From contig NC_079237.1 of NCBI RefSeq assembly GCF_028502605.1, positions 868,001 through 932,000 on the forward strand: a stretch of DNA of 64,000 bases, given 5' to 3'. Shown in pieces: positions 29,987 through 42,449 of the stretch; the stretch's first letter is position 1; each line of letters opens with the position of its first letter. Made by a program: the position numbers and the translations under genes. The notes beneath the pieces are model-generated. The model saw only the letters and a program-made list of their open reading frames with translations. It made no database searches and had not been told where the DNA came from. This stretch comes from Trichoderma breve (taxonomy: Eukaryota > Ascomycota > Sordariomycetes > Hypocreales > Hypocreaceae).

Positions 29987-32587
29987 CTACTCGGATAGTC
30001 TTGAAACGTTGGGCCATTTGGCAAGAGCTGCTGTTCTGAACGCGTCCGTTTCTTTGCTTCTCCAGCTCTTAAGTGTCTCCAGCGCAGCTACGGCATCTGT
30101 GAATGTCGCACTCGCGTGCTCAATGAGGCTAGAAATCTCCTTCTCGCACTTTGCCACATCGACACCCAGCAGCAGCCTGGCCTTGATGGCAGAGAGCACA
30201 TGAAGGGGGCTAGCCTGGTGCTTTGCCTGGAAGGCTTCGTTGTATTTGCTCAGATCCGCAGTCTCGTCCACAGGCTTGAATTCGGCCTTGAGAGTTTCGA
30301 GAACCTTGGGAGGGAGGTCTGACGGCGCGTTGTCCAGCAGCTTTCGGAAGGCAACGACTTGCTCGTGTACCCTCGGGTTCTCGGCATCAATTCCCAGAGC
30401 TCGGTTGAGGCACTGCAGCGCAAGGACATATTTTTCTAAAACGGCGTGTTAGTATCCCTGATTCAAATGCATTCTTACTTCAAATAAGTGTTGCTTACGT
30501 CTGCGCATGTAAACCTCAAATCCAGCAATCTGAGCTTCAATGCTCTTCGGGCTCACTTGCAGCATGGGTCCTAGGAACTTCATTGCCTCGCCGAGGGGGT
30601 CTTTCGTCGCCGCCAAGGTTAAGCCAAGAGGGTCTTCGTCCTTCTTCTTCGCATCTTCTGCTTTGTCGCCCTTGTTGGGATTTTGCTTGGCCTGTCTCTC
30701 CGCCTCTTCTCTCTCGAGGCGCTGCTGCTCCTTTCTGGCCTTCTTGGCCGCCTTCTTCTTCTCGAGAGCATCCTCTTCATCTGTCCCGTTGGTTCCGTTG
30801 GCTGAGGGCTTCTCTGCCATTTTGAGGTAAAGGTTAATAGCATCAAGAGCCACTCGAGTGTAGACCGGGTGGTCCCGGAAATGGTCCTCCCAACGAACCA
30901 TGTCGATATAAGCTCGGATTTGGCCTTTTCTTAGTGAAAAGCTGTGGAAGTCAAACTGATCATCCTGCCAAACCTCAAAGATGTTGTTCAAAGCGTGGAA
31001 TCGCTTCAAAGCAAGGCCAGTGTTTCCTTGTCTAGCATAGGCCTCTCCATCCTCCGTCAAGAACCAGATGCACTGCATTTCCAAAAGGTCTGCAAGGGGG
31101 CCACCGACGGTCTCTGCTCGTGTGAATAGGCCAACGGTCTTGAGAGCTTTCTCGTTCTCGTTATTTCGAAGCTGATACTTGGCACACTTGCTGTTAATGT
31201 ATCGATCCTTCAAGTCGAGTCTTCGCGCCTGGTTCATCATCTCGGCCGCCTCCTTGATGTTGCCCTCATGCTTCAATATCCTAGCCTTGGTCATGTGGAA
31301 ATCGACACTCTTGGGATCCTTTTCAATGGCACGATCAACATACTCGCGAGCCTTTGCCAAATCCCGACTCATGTGGTAGTTGTAGTGCTGAGCCAGGTAG
31401 TAAAGTGCAGCAGCCTCTCCCTTGTCTTTGCTCTCAGAGTCGACATCTTGGGATGTAAGGTACTTCTCAACAAGCTCTCTCAAAGTATCCTTCTTGAAGG
31501 AATCGGAGTAAAGGTGCTTCAGGTTGGCAAAAAGAGAGGGGATGCCCTTGTTCAGCACAAGAGTCAGATATGATTCGGCAACCTGTCGAAACTCATCACC
31601 TACAAGAAACATTGTTAGAAAAACCCTTTCTTTCTCTCAAGCGTATCCATCAATCATCGTTTGAACCGGGCTCAGTTGCTTACCGCTGAGGAAGTCGAGT
31701 GGGACTCGTCGAGCAATGTCGCAACGAGGGTACTTCGCAGCGTACTCATCGTAAATAGCCTTTCGTGCGACCACATCGTCAGGAGACAGCTCCATAGCCT
31801 CTTCCAGCTTCTCATAGTAAAGAGTGTGCTCCGAGTTACGGTCGAGGAGGAGTCGGTAAGCCTTGACAGCATCCTCCTTGCGCCCCAGCTTGAGGAGGTA
31901 GTCGGCACGGCATTCCAGCACCGCCAGTCGATCCAGGTTGTGCCTGGCACCAGTCTCCAGGTGGTCCAGGGCTCGTTGGTAATCGCCCTGCTCGGCAATG
32001 ATGGAGTTCTTGTACATGACTGCCTCGGAATGCTCAACGTCAAATCGAGAGGGGGGCGATTTCAGCGTCTCTTCATATGTGGTGAGAACCTTTTCTGCCT
32101 CCGTAAGGCTTCCAGCCAGATGGTGCGCAATAGCCAATGCCGTCCAGCTGGAGCGCAGCTGTGGCCTCGCCTGAAGCATAGCTGTCCGGCTCTGGATGTA
32201 TCCCTGGTAGTCACGAACGTGCACCTGGAGAATGGCAAGGTCTCGCTGGATCTGGGCAGAGCTGGGATCGAGCTTGAGAGCAAACTTGTATGCCTTGATA
32301 GCCTCCTCAAAGTTCTTGACCGATCGATACAGGAGACCGTAGACGTGCCAGCAGATGTGGGACTTCATGTCGACCGTCAGGGCCTCCTTTGCCAGAGGGA
32401 ACGCCTCGTCTGACTTTCCCTGGCTGTTGAGGATCAACGCCTTCATAGCCATCGTGTCTCCATGTTTGGGGTGCTTCTTGAGGATCAGCTCGGCCGTCTT
32501 CAAGCCTCGCTTGTACTGCTTGTCCTCGAAGCTGCGGATGATGGTTCGGAACTGCGCCGCTTCTTTCGGCGCCAGTGGTTGGGGCAT
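29987..32587 (-). CDS. naa15: N-terminal acetyltransferase A (NatA) auxiliary subunit
   Basis: Exons 32587-31684, 31599-30499 and 30435-29987; introns 84 and 63 bp; 817 residues. The start is MPQPLAPKEAAQFRTIIRSF, as in eukaryotic NAA15/Nat1 proteins; an upstream in-frame ATG at 32674 adds an atypical tail. The protein is a chain of TPRs throughout (HICWHVYGLLYRSVKNFEEA, SSWTALAIAHHLAGSLTEAE, LAKAREYVDRAIEKDPKSVD), with a highly charged KKK/EE linker near residues 580-630 (DALEKKKAAKKARKEQQ) as in yeast and human. NAA15 wraps the catalytic subunit NAA10, anchors NatA on the ribosome and sets its specificity for Ser/Ala/Thr/Gly N-termini. All three exons are in phase. Confidence 0.95.
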
Positions 32588-33441
32588 CGTGACGAATTTG
32601 TCGGCAGTAGCTCGATGGAATGACTCGATGTTTTGTCGATAGTAGGTTCTGATTTCGACTCGAAATGCAGCCAATCAGGTAGCGACGGATGGTTGCCTGT
32701 CAAGGTCGAGGCGAGCCCAAAGGAAAGGTGGTTTGCTGTTGCTCTTGTCGCGTGGCTCGAGAGTCAAAAGGACAAATGGCCGCTCCCAAGTTGGCAATGC
32801 ACGAGAATTCTTGTCCTCTGCACTAGTAAAGAAGTCGAATTTCGCCCCTCGTCAACAGCCGTCTCGAGCTTCGGTTGCGCGTTCTCGTCAGAGTTGTACG
32901 GATGCCTGCAGTGCTTGATTGGAGGCCAGAAATCGGCGCAGCAAGACTGGACGCTGCCGGCGGGACTTCGGAGTTGGGTTCCTCCACTCGAACGAGGCCA
33001 AATGCCAAATGCCCCACCATCTCGAGGCTCCAAAACCCGAGACAAAGAGACAGCTTTTGGCGGGGTAGCTGTGGGCTTGATTCGGAGGGGAATGATTCGG
33101 CTGCAGGGAGCCAGAGTTGATTCAATTAGACAAGGAGATGCTTGCAAAGACTCGATTGGGATAACATCAATGGTGTTACATGCTGTACGAGGGAAGAAAT
33201 GCAAAAAACTTATAAAGTTGTTTAAGAGACACAGATGAAAAGGTAGGGGGGTTTCATATTGTACAGAGTGCACATTGACCTCGTCGTAATAGGTAGTACG
33301 AGTACACTTTTTGTTTTATATACAAGCTTGGCGTCTATATTCCAATCCATATGTTCGTTTTCACATTCAAAATCGTACAAGCACATGCTGCATCATTAGT
33401 CCATACTCCCAAAGCGGTGCTGGTTCTTGTCACGTCCCTTG
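32588..33441. other. Intergenic, promoter of NAA15
   Basis: 854 bp between two minus-strand genes. Several short open frames are present on both strands, none with features. No repeat or RNA gene is recognised. Confidence 0.45.
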
Positions 33442-34106
33442 TCATGATGAAGCCGGGTTGCCATCACCTTTGCTGAGCTTCTGTGCAGCCTCCCAATTGC
33501 TCATGGCATCTTGCCAGCTCTGGCTAGAGGTACCGCATCTTCCCTGTATGACATCCCAAGTCCTGCTGCGGACAATATTCTCTACGGCTCGTTCCTGTCG
33601 CATTAGGATGGCAAGGGACTGGGTGCGAGCTTCTCGGGGGAAGAATCGTCCTGAATACGGATCCAGCCTTTCGTCAACAATCCGCTCGCGGTCTCTCTGC
33701 TTTTCCAGTTCTAAAATGGTAGCCTCGGGGTCATCGGGGTCCGGGCTGGTGGCAACGATCCCGCAATAGCTGAGCACTTCGGCTCTAGCCTTCCACGAAG
33801 GAAACAAGACCTTCTCCTTGAACGACTGGCATGCTTCAGGGTCGATCGGCTCAGCAAATGATCGCGGGGCACGTTTTGAAGTTGAGCTAGGGTCGAAACC
33901 CGTCCGAGCCGGTGTTACCAGAGCATTGAGATTCTGAGTGATGGAGTCGTCTATTGATGATCGAGACAGCCGCAGGAAATCTGAACAACAGCAATAAGTA
34001 CAGTGCCGAGCCACACTGCCACTCCGAGAGATCACATACCACGAAGCGTGCCAAAGGAGAAGCAGAACTGGGGTGAAAGGCGAGGCTGTCCGGGAGGCTG
34101 CGACAT
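33442..34106 (-). CDS. mix23: MIX23 / caffeine-induced death protein 2 (Cid2) family
   Basis: Exon 1 is 34106-34040 and exon 2 is 33980-33442; intron 59 bp (GTATGT ... TTCAG); 201 residues. Exon 1 supplies MSQPPGQPRLSPQFCFSFG and must be spliced to give the family start (QFCFSFGTLR-DFLRLSRSSIDD). The following Cys pair (ACQSFKEKV ... LSYCG) and the segment RERIVDERLDPYSGRF match the family known as CCDC58 in animals. These small helical proteins use conserved cysteines to sit in the mitochondrial intermembrane space, where yeast Mix23 supports protein import; the fission-yeast name comes from a caffeine phenotype. The fungal protein has a longer C-terminus. The protein is preceded by a 2-kb divergent gap to the oxysterol-binding protein gene. 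Confidence 0.85.
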
Positions 34107-36125
34107 GATGGACTCGGGTTTACTGGAGCCACCCACAGCTTCCGCTGTTGGAGTGGCGCCTTTCCACAGGATTCCCGCCACTATGTGGGAAATGAAGACA
34201 ACGGCCTAGGCAAAGCGTTTCAGGCGGTGACGCGGCTCGCTGGGCTGTGCGTCGTCGCAAATGTCACGGAGAATATGGCGAGGCTCGGTCGGAGAGTTGA
34301 GAGTGACGCGAGCATCTCGAAGGCGGATGGCATGATGGGGCCAAAGTTGAATGAGAAACGGCGCCGTGCCGGAACAACAGGGGCGATTTTCGGACCAACG
34401 TAGACCCGCCAGGGAGGGCCGCTGGGGTACTTGGTGGTACATGGGATTGAAGATGGATTTGTTCCGATAACATTTAGGATCAATACAGTATTGTCGATTA
34501 TGGGGATTGTAGAATTCAGTGTGATTGTATTTATCCATGTGATTGCTCAAGTAGGATTGTTGTAACCCAGGCTCAATCACATTTTCTGTGCAGCCCGTCC
34601 CAGTTGCGTCCCTGCAGCAGCTGAGACAAGCTCACGCGAGCACCCTGAAAGCTCACGGGTACTAGCCGACCTAGCAGGCTGAGGTTACGTTGAAGTTTGA
34701 GAGTGCAGCTGCACCTTGGTTCTCAAGCCGGGGTGAATTCGAAATAGCATCGTTTATCAAGAAAGCACTGCCTTGTTATGAAATCACGTTGATTTGAGGC
34801 CTCAGCTGGCTTCTGCTGCGGTGTCAGAAGATGACCGAAACTGGGACCGAGTCTGCAAATTGTTGGCGCAGCTTTGGAACCTTGGAATCTTGGGAACAGG
34901 GGTCTGGCAGCTGTGAAATCATTCCCGCCAAGTCTTCCAAGTTCCTACTAGGTATTTGGAAAGCAGACATCGAGCTGAGGTACCACCAAGTACATGCATC
35001 CATCTCTAATTTGAAAAAAGAGGCAGCCTCAAACTGCCAACCAACGGGTCGGTCCTTGGCACAGTAATAAGCATCTTACCTCTCGCTCAGGGGTCCTTTG
35101 TCCAGCATGATCATCTCGTGTCATTCATAGCTGCAAAAGAACATTACATTGAATCCATTTACTAACCCATGCAAAATGTCCGGAGCCCCTCCCGGAGTAA
35201 ACCAGCAGTCGAGCTGACACCAACTCCGAACCGCTCTCTCTCTCGTACTCGTATTCCACCCAGCCCAGCCCTGCCCCCCCAGCCAGCTGCACGCTTAGGG
35301 CCCTACGAGTTAGTCTACATGTCCACTAAACCCGCGCCCAATCGCAACTCGCTCCAGCGCTTGCCCTTGCCTTGCTGCGGTACGCACCCCACACGGCACG
35401 CACCCAGTCCGGTACATCGATCTCCCCTGATGACGATGGCGGCTTGTCGCGTGGCCAAAGTCAGTGACGTGCTGGAGCAGCGTTTTTCCAGGGCATTTGC
35501 AGCTTTCATGTTACTTCTCGCCGCCGTGGCCAATGATGTCGTTGCTAGATAGTGCCTTGCATTGAACGATACGCCTCTCAATGCACCAATGGAGGAATAC
35601 GCATGCTCTCTAACGCCCCGAATCCTTGCTTTTACACGCCTGTAATTGTAATTCCATAGCCTAGATCCAAGCAGCTGCATGAACAGCATTGATCTCGAGT
35701 GTCATGTCAACCAAAAATATACAACGTACCCCAATCACTTGCTAGTCCCAAAACAGGCCTGTCTGCACACACCCGGATTGTGGGCTTGCCTCCTTTAATA
35801 ATTCCAACCCCAACGAGCTCATCTCAAAACCTCTTGAGACAAAGTCCGCATTCCCTCTTCTCCCTTCTGGCTGCCTCTTTTTCCTTTCATCTCATCTATT
35901 TCTTGTATTTCTTCCTCTTGCTCCAGCTACCGAGTATTTTATCCTTTTTAGTCGCAATCATCAACTCCGCCTAGCGCTCAACTAGCTTTCCGTCTTTAAG
36001 CCTCCTGTGTCCAACCAACCGAAGACCCCACGCTGCACAGCCAACAACATCTTTCTCTCGACTTTTCCTCTCCTCCCATCTCCTCACCCTCGCAAAACCT
36101 CAACGAGAAACAGCATCATTTCAAA
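34107..36125. other. Intergenic 2.0 kb, divergent promoters
   Basis: Contains no recognisable coding sequence despite several short open frames (for example 35169-35552 plus). The last 300 bases before 36126 are strongly pyrimidine-rich (CTCTTCTCCC, TTCCTCTTGCTCC) and read as the leader of the next gene. Confidence 0.5.
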
Positions 36126-37427
36126 ATGGCGGAAGCAAACAGTGGCAGCTGGTCGGCCTTCCTCAAGGTAACTACACAACTCCCCATCACACCCCCAATT
36201 GCGCAAACAAAAGAATCTCTCTCATCTAACCGTCGAAACCCGCAGTCCATCGCCTCCTTCAATGGCGATCTCTCCTCTCTGACCGCCCCTCCCTTCATCC
36301 TCTCGTCCCAGTCCCTCACCGAGTTCTCTTCCTACTGGGCCACCCACCCGCCCATCCTCACTGCCGCCGCAGCAGAGGCCGATCCCGCAAAGCGCGCCAT
36401 GCTGGTCCTCAAGTGGTTCCTCTCCACCCTCAAGCACCAGTACGCCAGCCGCAGCGAGCAGTTTGGCAATGAGAAGAAGCCCCTGAACCCCTTCCTCGGC
36501 GAGCTCTTCCTCGGCAGCTGGAACGACGAGGCGGGCAAGACGACGCTCATCTCCGAGCAGGTCAGCCACCACCCGCCCGCGACGGCCTACTGCGTGCGCA
36601 ACGACAAGACGGGCATCCAGCTCGAAGGGTACAACGCGCAAAAGGCCACGTTCAAGAGCACAATCATCGTCAAGCAGATTGGCCACGCCGTGCTCACCAT
36701 CCCCGTCGGAGAGAACAAGGAGCAGCTGGAGCGCTACCTCATCACCCTGCCCTCCCTCCACATCGAGGGCCTCATCTTCGGCGCCCCCTTTGTCGAGCTC
36801 GACGGCTCAAGCACAATCGTCAGCTCCAGCGGCTACACCGCCAAGATCGACTACAGCGGAAAGGGCTGGCTGTCCGGTAAGAAGAACACAGTCATCGCCT
36901 CCGTCTTCCCCACCGGCGACGAAAAGGACGTCCTCTACAACGTCACCGGCCAGTGGACCAAGGAATTCGAAATCTACCAGGGCCCCGCCAAGAAGAACTC
37001 CAAATCCACCCTCGTGTCCACGTACGACGCCGCCGGCACCGAGCAGACCAAGCTCGCCCTCGCAGACCTCGACAAGCAGCACCCCCTCGAGTCCCGCCGC
37101 GCGTGGAGCAAGGTCGCCGAGGCCATCCAAAAGGGCGACATGGACGCCGTCTCCGTCGAGAAGACCAAGATCGAGCAGGCCCAGCGAACCCAGCGCTCCA
37201 AGGAGAACGCCGACGGTCAGCCCTGGGAGCGGAGGTACTTCAACAACGTCACAGAGGACGAGACCCTTGCGCTGCTGGGCAAGGCCGCCGGCGTGCCCCT
37301 GGACGGCGACAAGGACAAGACGGGCGGCCTTTGGAGATTTGACGCTGCCAAGGCGGCCAAGGCAGAGGCTGAGCAGCTCACCGACGAGCAGGTTGCGCAG
37401 ATCGAAACAACGCTCTTGGGTCAGTAA
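36126..37427 (+). CDS. kes1: Oxysterol-binding protein, Osh4/Kes1 type
   Basis: Exon 1 is 36126-36167 (14 codons) and exon 2 is 36246-37427, with a 78-bp intron (GTAACT ... CCGCAG); 407 residues. The OSBP fingerprint EQVSHHPPATAY is intact, with KPLNPFLGELFLGSW before it and the late PWERRYF motif. There is no PH, ankyrin or FFAT segment, so it is a short Osh4-type lipid exchanger: a beta-barrel with an N-terminal lid (SWSAFLKSIASFNGDL spans the splice junction) that swaps sterol for phosphatidylinositol 4-phosphate between ER and Golgi/post-Golgi membranes. Reading through the intron would insert an unrelated segment in the lid. Codon use is strongly C-ending, implying good expression. Confidence 0.95.
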   Translation: MAEANSGSWSAFLKVTTQLPITPPIAQTKESLSSNRRNPQSIASFNGDLSSLTAPPFILSSQSLTEFSSYWATHPPILTAAAAEADPAKRAMLVLKWFLSTLKHQYASRSEQFGNEKKPLNPFLGELFLGSWNDEAGKTTLISEQVSHHPPATAYCVRNDKTGIQLEGYNAQKATFKSTIIVKQIGHAVLTIPVGENKEQLERYLITLPSLHIEGLIFGAPFVELDGSSTIVSSSGYTAKIDYSGKGWLSGKKNTVIASVFPTGDEKDVLYNVTGQWTKEFEIYQGPAKKNSKSTLVSTYDAAGTEQTKLALADLDKQHPLESRRAWSKVAEAIQKGDMDAVSVEKTKIEQAQRTQRSKENADGQPWERRYFNNVTEDETLALLGKAAGVPLDGDKDKTGGLWRFDAAKAAKAEAEQLTDEQVAQIETTLLGQ

Positions 37428-37985
37428 ACTCGACGTATGAGCAAAGGTACAATAGACGGCGCGTTTCGATTTCTATATATACTTATATATGAACCAAAAA
37501 AAGAGGGCATCAAACGGACAAAAAAAGGCAATGCGAGGGCTAAATCAAGAACCGAGCTGTCTTGGGCGAAATATTACGGGACCTTTTTGGATGGATGTGT
37601 TTTGTGTGAAGGGGGGAAGGGAATAAATGAGGCATGATGGATGGGTCACTAGCCACCTTTTTGAGTACACTACGGTTTTCACGGGAGAGTTAAACATTTT
37701 TAATGTAGAGATGAAGATTACTTTTTTTTTTCTTTTGGATTTTCAACCATTGAATTTCTGTCAACTTTTTTTGGTATCATTTCTTTCTTTCTTTTTTTCG
37801 TCATTTTCCCAACGCATAAAAGCCGGTTCGCGGTGCCCATTTTCCTTCTGAATAGACCAATAGGTACGTAGAGTATTCTAGAGGTGAAGGTAGGAATACT
37901 ACAAAATATTTGGAACGCTTGGTTCGTCCTCACGATGTACTATCAGAGCCATGTCCCATTGTTAAGCAAAGCAAAACGACGACAT
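37428..37985. other. Convergent intergenic space
   Basis: 558 bp between the oxysterol-binding protein and aldolase genes, T-rich with poly-T runs (about 37721-37800). It holds only 3' untranslated sequence as far as I can see. Confidence 0.5.
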
Positions 37986-39282
37986 TTACAGCTGGTTGGA
38001 AGTGTTGAAGTCCTTGAGAGCCTCGGCGACACGCTTGGACATGGTCTTCTCACCCTCACGGACCCAGACACGGGGCTAGATAACAGTTAGTCATTGGGCT
38101 CGACGAATTATCTCGCAGGCAACAGTGGATAATAACTTACGTCGAAGAACTTCTTGTTGGGCTTGTCATCACCATCGGGGTTGCCAATGGCAGTCAGGAG
38201 GTAGTCCTTCTTGTTGAGGACGTAGTCGCGGATACCAGACAGGTAGGCGAACTGCATGTCGGTGTCCATGTTGACCTTGACGACACCGTAGCTGATGGCC
38301 TCGAGGTACTCCTGCTTGGAGGAACCAGAGCCGCCGTGGAAGACGAAGAAGACGGGCTTGTCGTTCTCGGACTTGATGGCAGCCTTGACGTGGGCCTGGT
38401 GCTTGCCGAGCAGCTCGGGGTGGAGCTTGACGTTGCCGGGCTTGTAGACACCGTGGACGTTGCCGAAGCCAGCGGCGATGGAGAAGTAGGGGGAGATGGG
38501 GGAGAGGGTGTTGTAGATGTTGAGGATGTCCTCGGGCTGGGTGTAGAGGGAGTTGTTGTCGACATCCTCGTTGTTGACACCGTCCTCCTCACCACCAGTG
38601 ATGCCAATCTCCATCTCGAGCCACTGCTTCATGGGAGCAGCGCGCTTCAGGTACTTGGCGGTGGTCTCAATGTTCCAGTCAACGGGCTCCTCGGACAGAT
38701 CAATCATGTGAGAAGAGAAGAGGGGCTCGCCGGTAGCCTTGAAGTAGGCCTCATCAGCAGTGAGCATGCCATCGAGCCAAGGGAGAAGCTTCTTGGCGCA
38801 GTGGTCGGTGTGGAGGACGACGGGAATGCCGTAGGCGGGGGCAATGGATCGGATGTAGTTGGCACCGGCGATGGCACCGGCGATGGAGGCAGCCTGGTCA
38901 GCGTTGTCGACACCCTATTTGCGAGAGTTAGCGACTTTATCTTGGAGTGCGCGCAGCTGAAATCTAGCGGTTCAATGAGGTTTTTTCCATACCTTTCCGG
39001 CGAAGTAAGCGGCACCACCCTGGGACATTTGCAGGATGATGGGGGACTTGGCATCGCGGGCGGCCTCAAGAGAAGCAACGACGGTGGAGGAGGAGGTGAC
39101 GTTCTGAATTAACGCTTGGTTAGCTGCAAATCCCTCTAAAAGAGAGCTAAAAAGAGGCTCGTTTTCCAACTTACGATGGCGGGGATGGCAAACTTGTGCT
39201 CGCGAGCGTACTCGAACAGTCTCAGGACGTCATCGCCGACGATGACACCAGTCTTGCGGCTCAGGACTTCGGTAGCACCCAT
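37986..39282 (-). CDS. fba1: Fructose-bisphosphate aldolase, class II (zinc)
   Basis: Four exons: 39282-39175, 39103-38993, 38914-38141 and 38075-37986; introns 71, 78 and 65 bp, all phase 0; 360 residues, the standard size. Zinc-site motif HTDHC is at residues 108-112. AAGFGNVHGVYKPG and FHGGSGSSKQEYLE supply the other zinc and phosphate ligands, and VKVNMDTDMQ the substrate lysine/asparagine region. The enzyme cleaves fructose 1,6-bisphosphate to dihydroxyacetone phosphate and glyceraldehyde 3-phosphate in cytosolic glycolysis and runs in reverse in gluconeogenesis. Codon use is extremely biased to C- and G-ending codons, as expected for a very abundant protein. A 2.2-kb divergent gap lies upstream. 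Confidence 0.97.
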
Positions 39283-41476
39283 TTTTGCGAGGTTTGGGAG
39301 TTAATTGAACTAAAGCAAGGTCGTAGGAGAGTAGAGGATTTGAGTTCTGCAAAGTTGCGGGAGGACAAAGTTAGCAATGGAGGCGTCCTAATAAATACGA
39401 TTTGGTCGGTGAAGGATCAAATGAGAATGAAAGAGAAAAAAATGGAAGCGAATTGCTGAATGGTAATTGCTACTCGTAAGAGCGCGGGGTTTTTCAACCA
39501 CAAGGCTCAGCGTAATTGACGGGCTGAGTTTATCGATAATGAGGGCCAAGGAGGGGCAGCTCCGTTGACGGATGGGACAAGCTGAGAGATTTGCTCCAAA
39601 TGCCGGACCTGAGTGGCTCACGGCTCGTCGATAGCGCAATCAGCGTGTCACAGGTGGAGATATCATTGGCTGCGAGTTTCCATGCCATGCCATTTGATGT
39701 AATGTGCCTCGTGCGTGCTGTCGTCCAGTCCAGTTCAATTGCTATCTGGTCTGGCCATTGCAATCGCCATCACCAGGTCGTTGTCTCGGATTGACGATTG
39801 TGCTCCTTATCGCCCCTATTCCTCCTTCTCCCAGCTCGTCTCCATCATTCGATATCCTGTCGCACAACGGATGCTCTGCCGATTTTGCAGCTGCTGAGAC
39901 AGACATCATGGTGGGGCTGATGCGCCGATGGAGGGGCAACGTGGGATGTGTGAGGGGCAAAAAAAGGGCAGAAAACAGGGCCGAAAACAGGGGCGGTCGT
40001 GAGAGAGAGACTTACAGGGGGCTGCTGCGATAAGCAATTGGGAGTCGTTGGTTCGGGCACTGAGGCTCAGGGGATGATGATGAAGGGAGAAGAAGAGAAG
40101 AGAAGAAAGAAGGTTGACGATGGCGATGGCAGATCTGATGTAGATGTAGAAACTAAGAGGGGACGGGCGGGGCGTTGGTAATAGCTCCAAATCGTGTGAC
40201 CTCAGAGCTGCTCCTCTTTGCCGGCAGCTTCTTCCTGTCGTAGCCGAAGCTTCGGGGAGGGCCACGGAAACATGCGGGACGAGGCTGCTTATGGAGTGAA
40301 TGGCGGCGGTTTCATTGGTTTGCTGTACTTTACTTTGTTGACCAGCCAGTCACTTGTTTTTAATTACATCAATGCTTATTTACCTACGGATGATGTCAAT
40401 TGTTGGCATTGGTTTGTTCTAAGTTGAGCTCACCAGGACGCATTTGCTGTGTTGTGTCTACCTATTCACGCACGGCCACACATGTAGCAAAGCGCACAAT
40501 TCGCATCATAAGTCATCTCAATAGCTTTTTCTTCTTCTTCTCCCTCTCCTTGTTCTCGTACTCCGCATGTCATCGCCATGATTGTGGATATTTGGGGTAG
40601 TCGATAATTTCGAGATGGGGCTCGCCGTCCCGATTTCTTCCAATGCAGGTACTTTTGAGCCGGCCCGGCGCGGGAGGCCATTCGGAACTGGACTCCTATA
40701 AGAGTGACCACATGGACCTGTGCACGGGGTGCGGGAATGGATACACCGCTTATTCAGACCATTACCCGTATTTGCGTCCGGAGATTGGAGTTTGATAATT
40801 TTTACAAACTTGTACATAATCCTGATGCGTTCAACCCTTGGTACTGATGGCAAAGCAGACATAGCCTCGGTCGACGATTTCGCCCCTGCAGTGGTTCTCT
40901 GCCGATGTTTCCCGCAGCTTCTTGGCAGTTGGGGTAATCCGATAATACGACGATGACATCTTTGCCTGTACGCCGAATTGGGGCCAAATAGACGGTATTC
41001 CGAGCATTTCATATTTAATAAGCTGCGCTGCATGTCAACCAACCTCTGGAATGATGTGAATGAGAAGCGCATGATGCATGGCATAGGTAGGCAATGGGCT
41101 AGTCTCTGGGAGATAGAGCCTCGTGTGTAAAAGTGGCACATTTATATTATCAAATTCCGCCATGAAAAAGAACAATATAAAATTGTATTTGTTCATTACA
41201 TACCTATCTATGGTTTGTGTTTTGTCGCTTATTGTTTATTCCCCTGGCTCAGGCATGAAGTGTCGTGGTTGCTCTTGCACTCCAGCAGTATTAAACGCAC
41301 GCCGATAAGATAAGCCCACTCACTGCCTGCAGCTGCCCTGGCGGGGAACTTCATCGCGCCTTGTTTTACTTGCACTTCTCACTCACAGTAAGCGACATCT
41401 ACTGAGCCTTTGGTTTATTACTTGTGTTGTTCCCTCTGCAAATACATTACATGTTCATGTCCATGTCCATTTCATA
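39283..41476. other. Intergenic 2.2 kb, divergent promoters
   Basis: Largest gene-free stretch in the core half, upstream of aldolase on one side and the CSN8-like gene on the other. A TTC-rich pyrimidine run lies near 40526-40550. Short open frames show no protein-like features. Confidence 0.5.
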
Positions 41477-42449
41477 ATGCCAAATAGAGGTGGCAGGAAT
41501 TCATCGGGCCCGTGGGGTCGCCTCAAGCCCGTGGAGCAAGACCCTCTGGAAAGCATCGGGCTCCCATCCAAGGGCGACACCAGGTGAATTCATTGATGGC
41601 TTATACGTGTGCTACCTTCCCAAGTCATGTTATTAACCGCTACATACCAGGTTACTGGACCTCAAGACTCAAGAGAACTACTACACCAAGATAGTGGAGC
41701 GCTACATGACGTTTTGCTCCGATGCAGGTCAGCGGGACGAACTGCTTCGGAGGTTCTCGTCACTGGAAATATCATCATCAAAACCAGCCTCTACTCCCGC
41801 TAGCTCTCGGCCTTTTCTACCCACAGTTGATCATGAAAAGCTTCAAAGCCCTGCCAACACCAAGGCTCTGTCCGATGTCATGGCGGCTCTACGAAAACTT
41901 AGAGAGGGCATTGTCGCCACGAAGCGGGCTGATGATTTCGCTGCACAAGCCTATCTTTTCTGCATTCGACTCTCCATATTAGTCAAACATCCCGAGTCCT
42001 ATCACCCAGCTATTCTTCACTTGCTGCGTTCGATCCACCCGCAGCAGCCACTCACATCTGTCGAACTTCAAGAGGTGGTAGGCTATCTGGTACTGGATAC
42101 CGCTTGTCGACGCGGGGAACTGGCAGAAGCCTTTGCACTGCGGCGGAGATATGAGTTAAAGGACTCTAAAGTAAACGCGGCACTAACAGCGTTGACGCAC
42201 GACAACTATGTCGTGTTTCAGAAAGTGAAGCGGAGTGTAGATGGGCATCGGGCAAAGATTATGGAGTGGGCAGAAGGTGATGTGAGAATGCACACTCTCA
42301 AATGCTTTGGGAGAACGTACCTGTCGGTCGAATTGGACTTTTTGGAAAAGACAACGGGGTCAAAGTGGTTGGACCTGAAGCAGGCTGACGGGGTTGGCTG
42401 GGACCTGGAGGGAAGCAAGGTGGTGATTCGCAAAGTCAGGGCACGGTAA
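41477..42449 (+). CDS. CSN8/PSMD8/EIF3K-like domain protein
   Basis: Exon 1 is 41477-41583 and exon 2 is 41651-42449; intron 67 bp (GTGAAT ... ACCAG); 301 residues. The N-terminus MPNRGGRNSSGPWGRLKPVE is basic and disordered. It is followed by LLDLKTQENYYTKIVERYMT and a helical region with the look of the CSN8/PSMD8/EIF3K fold, winged-helix/PCI-like subunits of the COP9 signalosome, 26S proteasome lid and eIF3 (RRGELAEAFALRRRYELKDS, HTLKCFGRTYLSVELDFLEK). The spliced frame is continuous and conserved-looking. Which complex it belongs to cannot be settled by eye; the N-terminal basic extension is unlike yeast Rpn12. Confidence 0.6.

Noticed and set aside
36222..37440. Long antisense and shifted frames within the oxysterol-binding protein gene
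   Set aside because: They arise from the GC-rich biased codon use of the true gene; none has family features.
38336..39112. 258-codon plus-strand frame opposite aldolase
   Set aside because: Gly/Val-rich shadow of the aldolase exons that crosses two of its introns.
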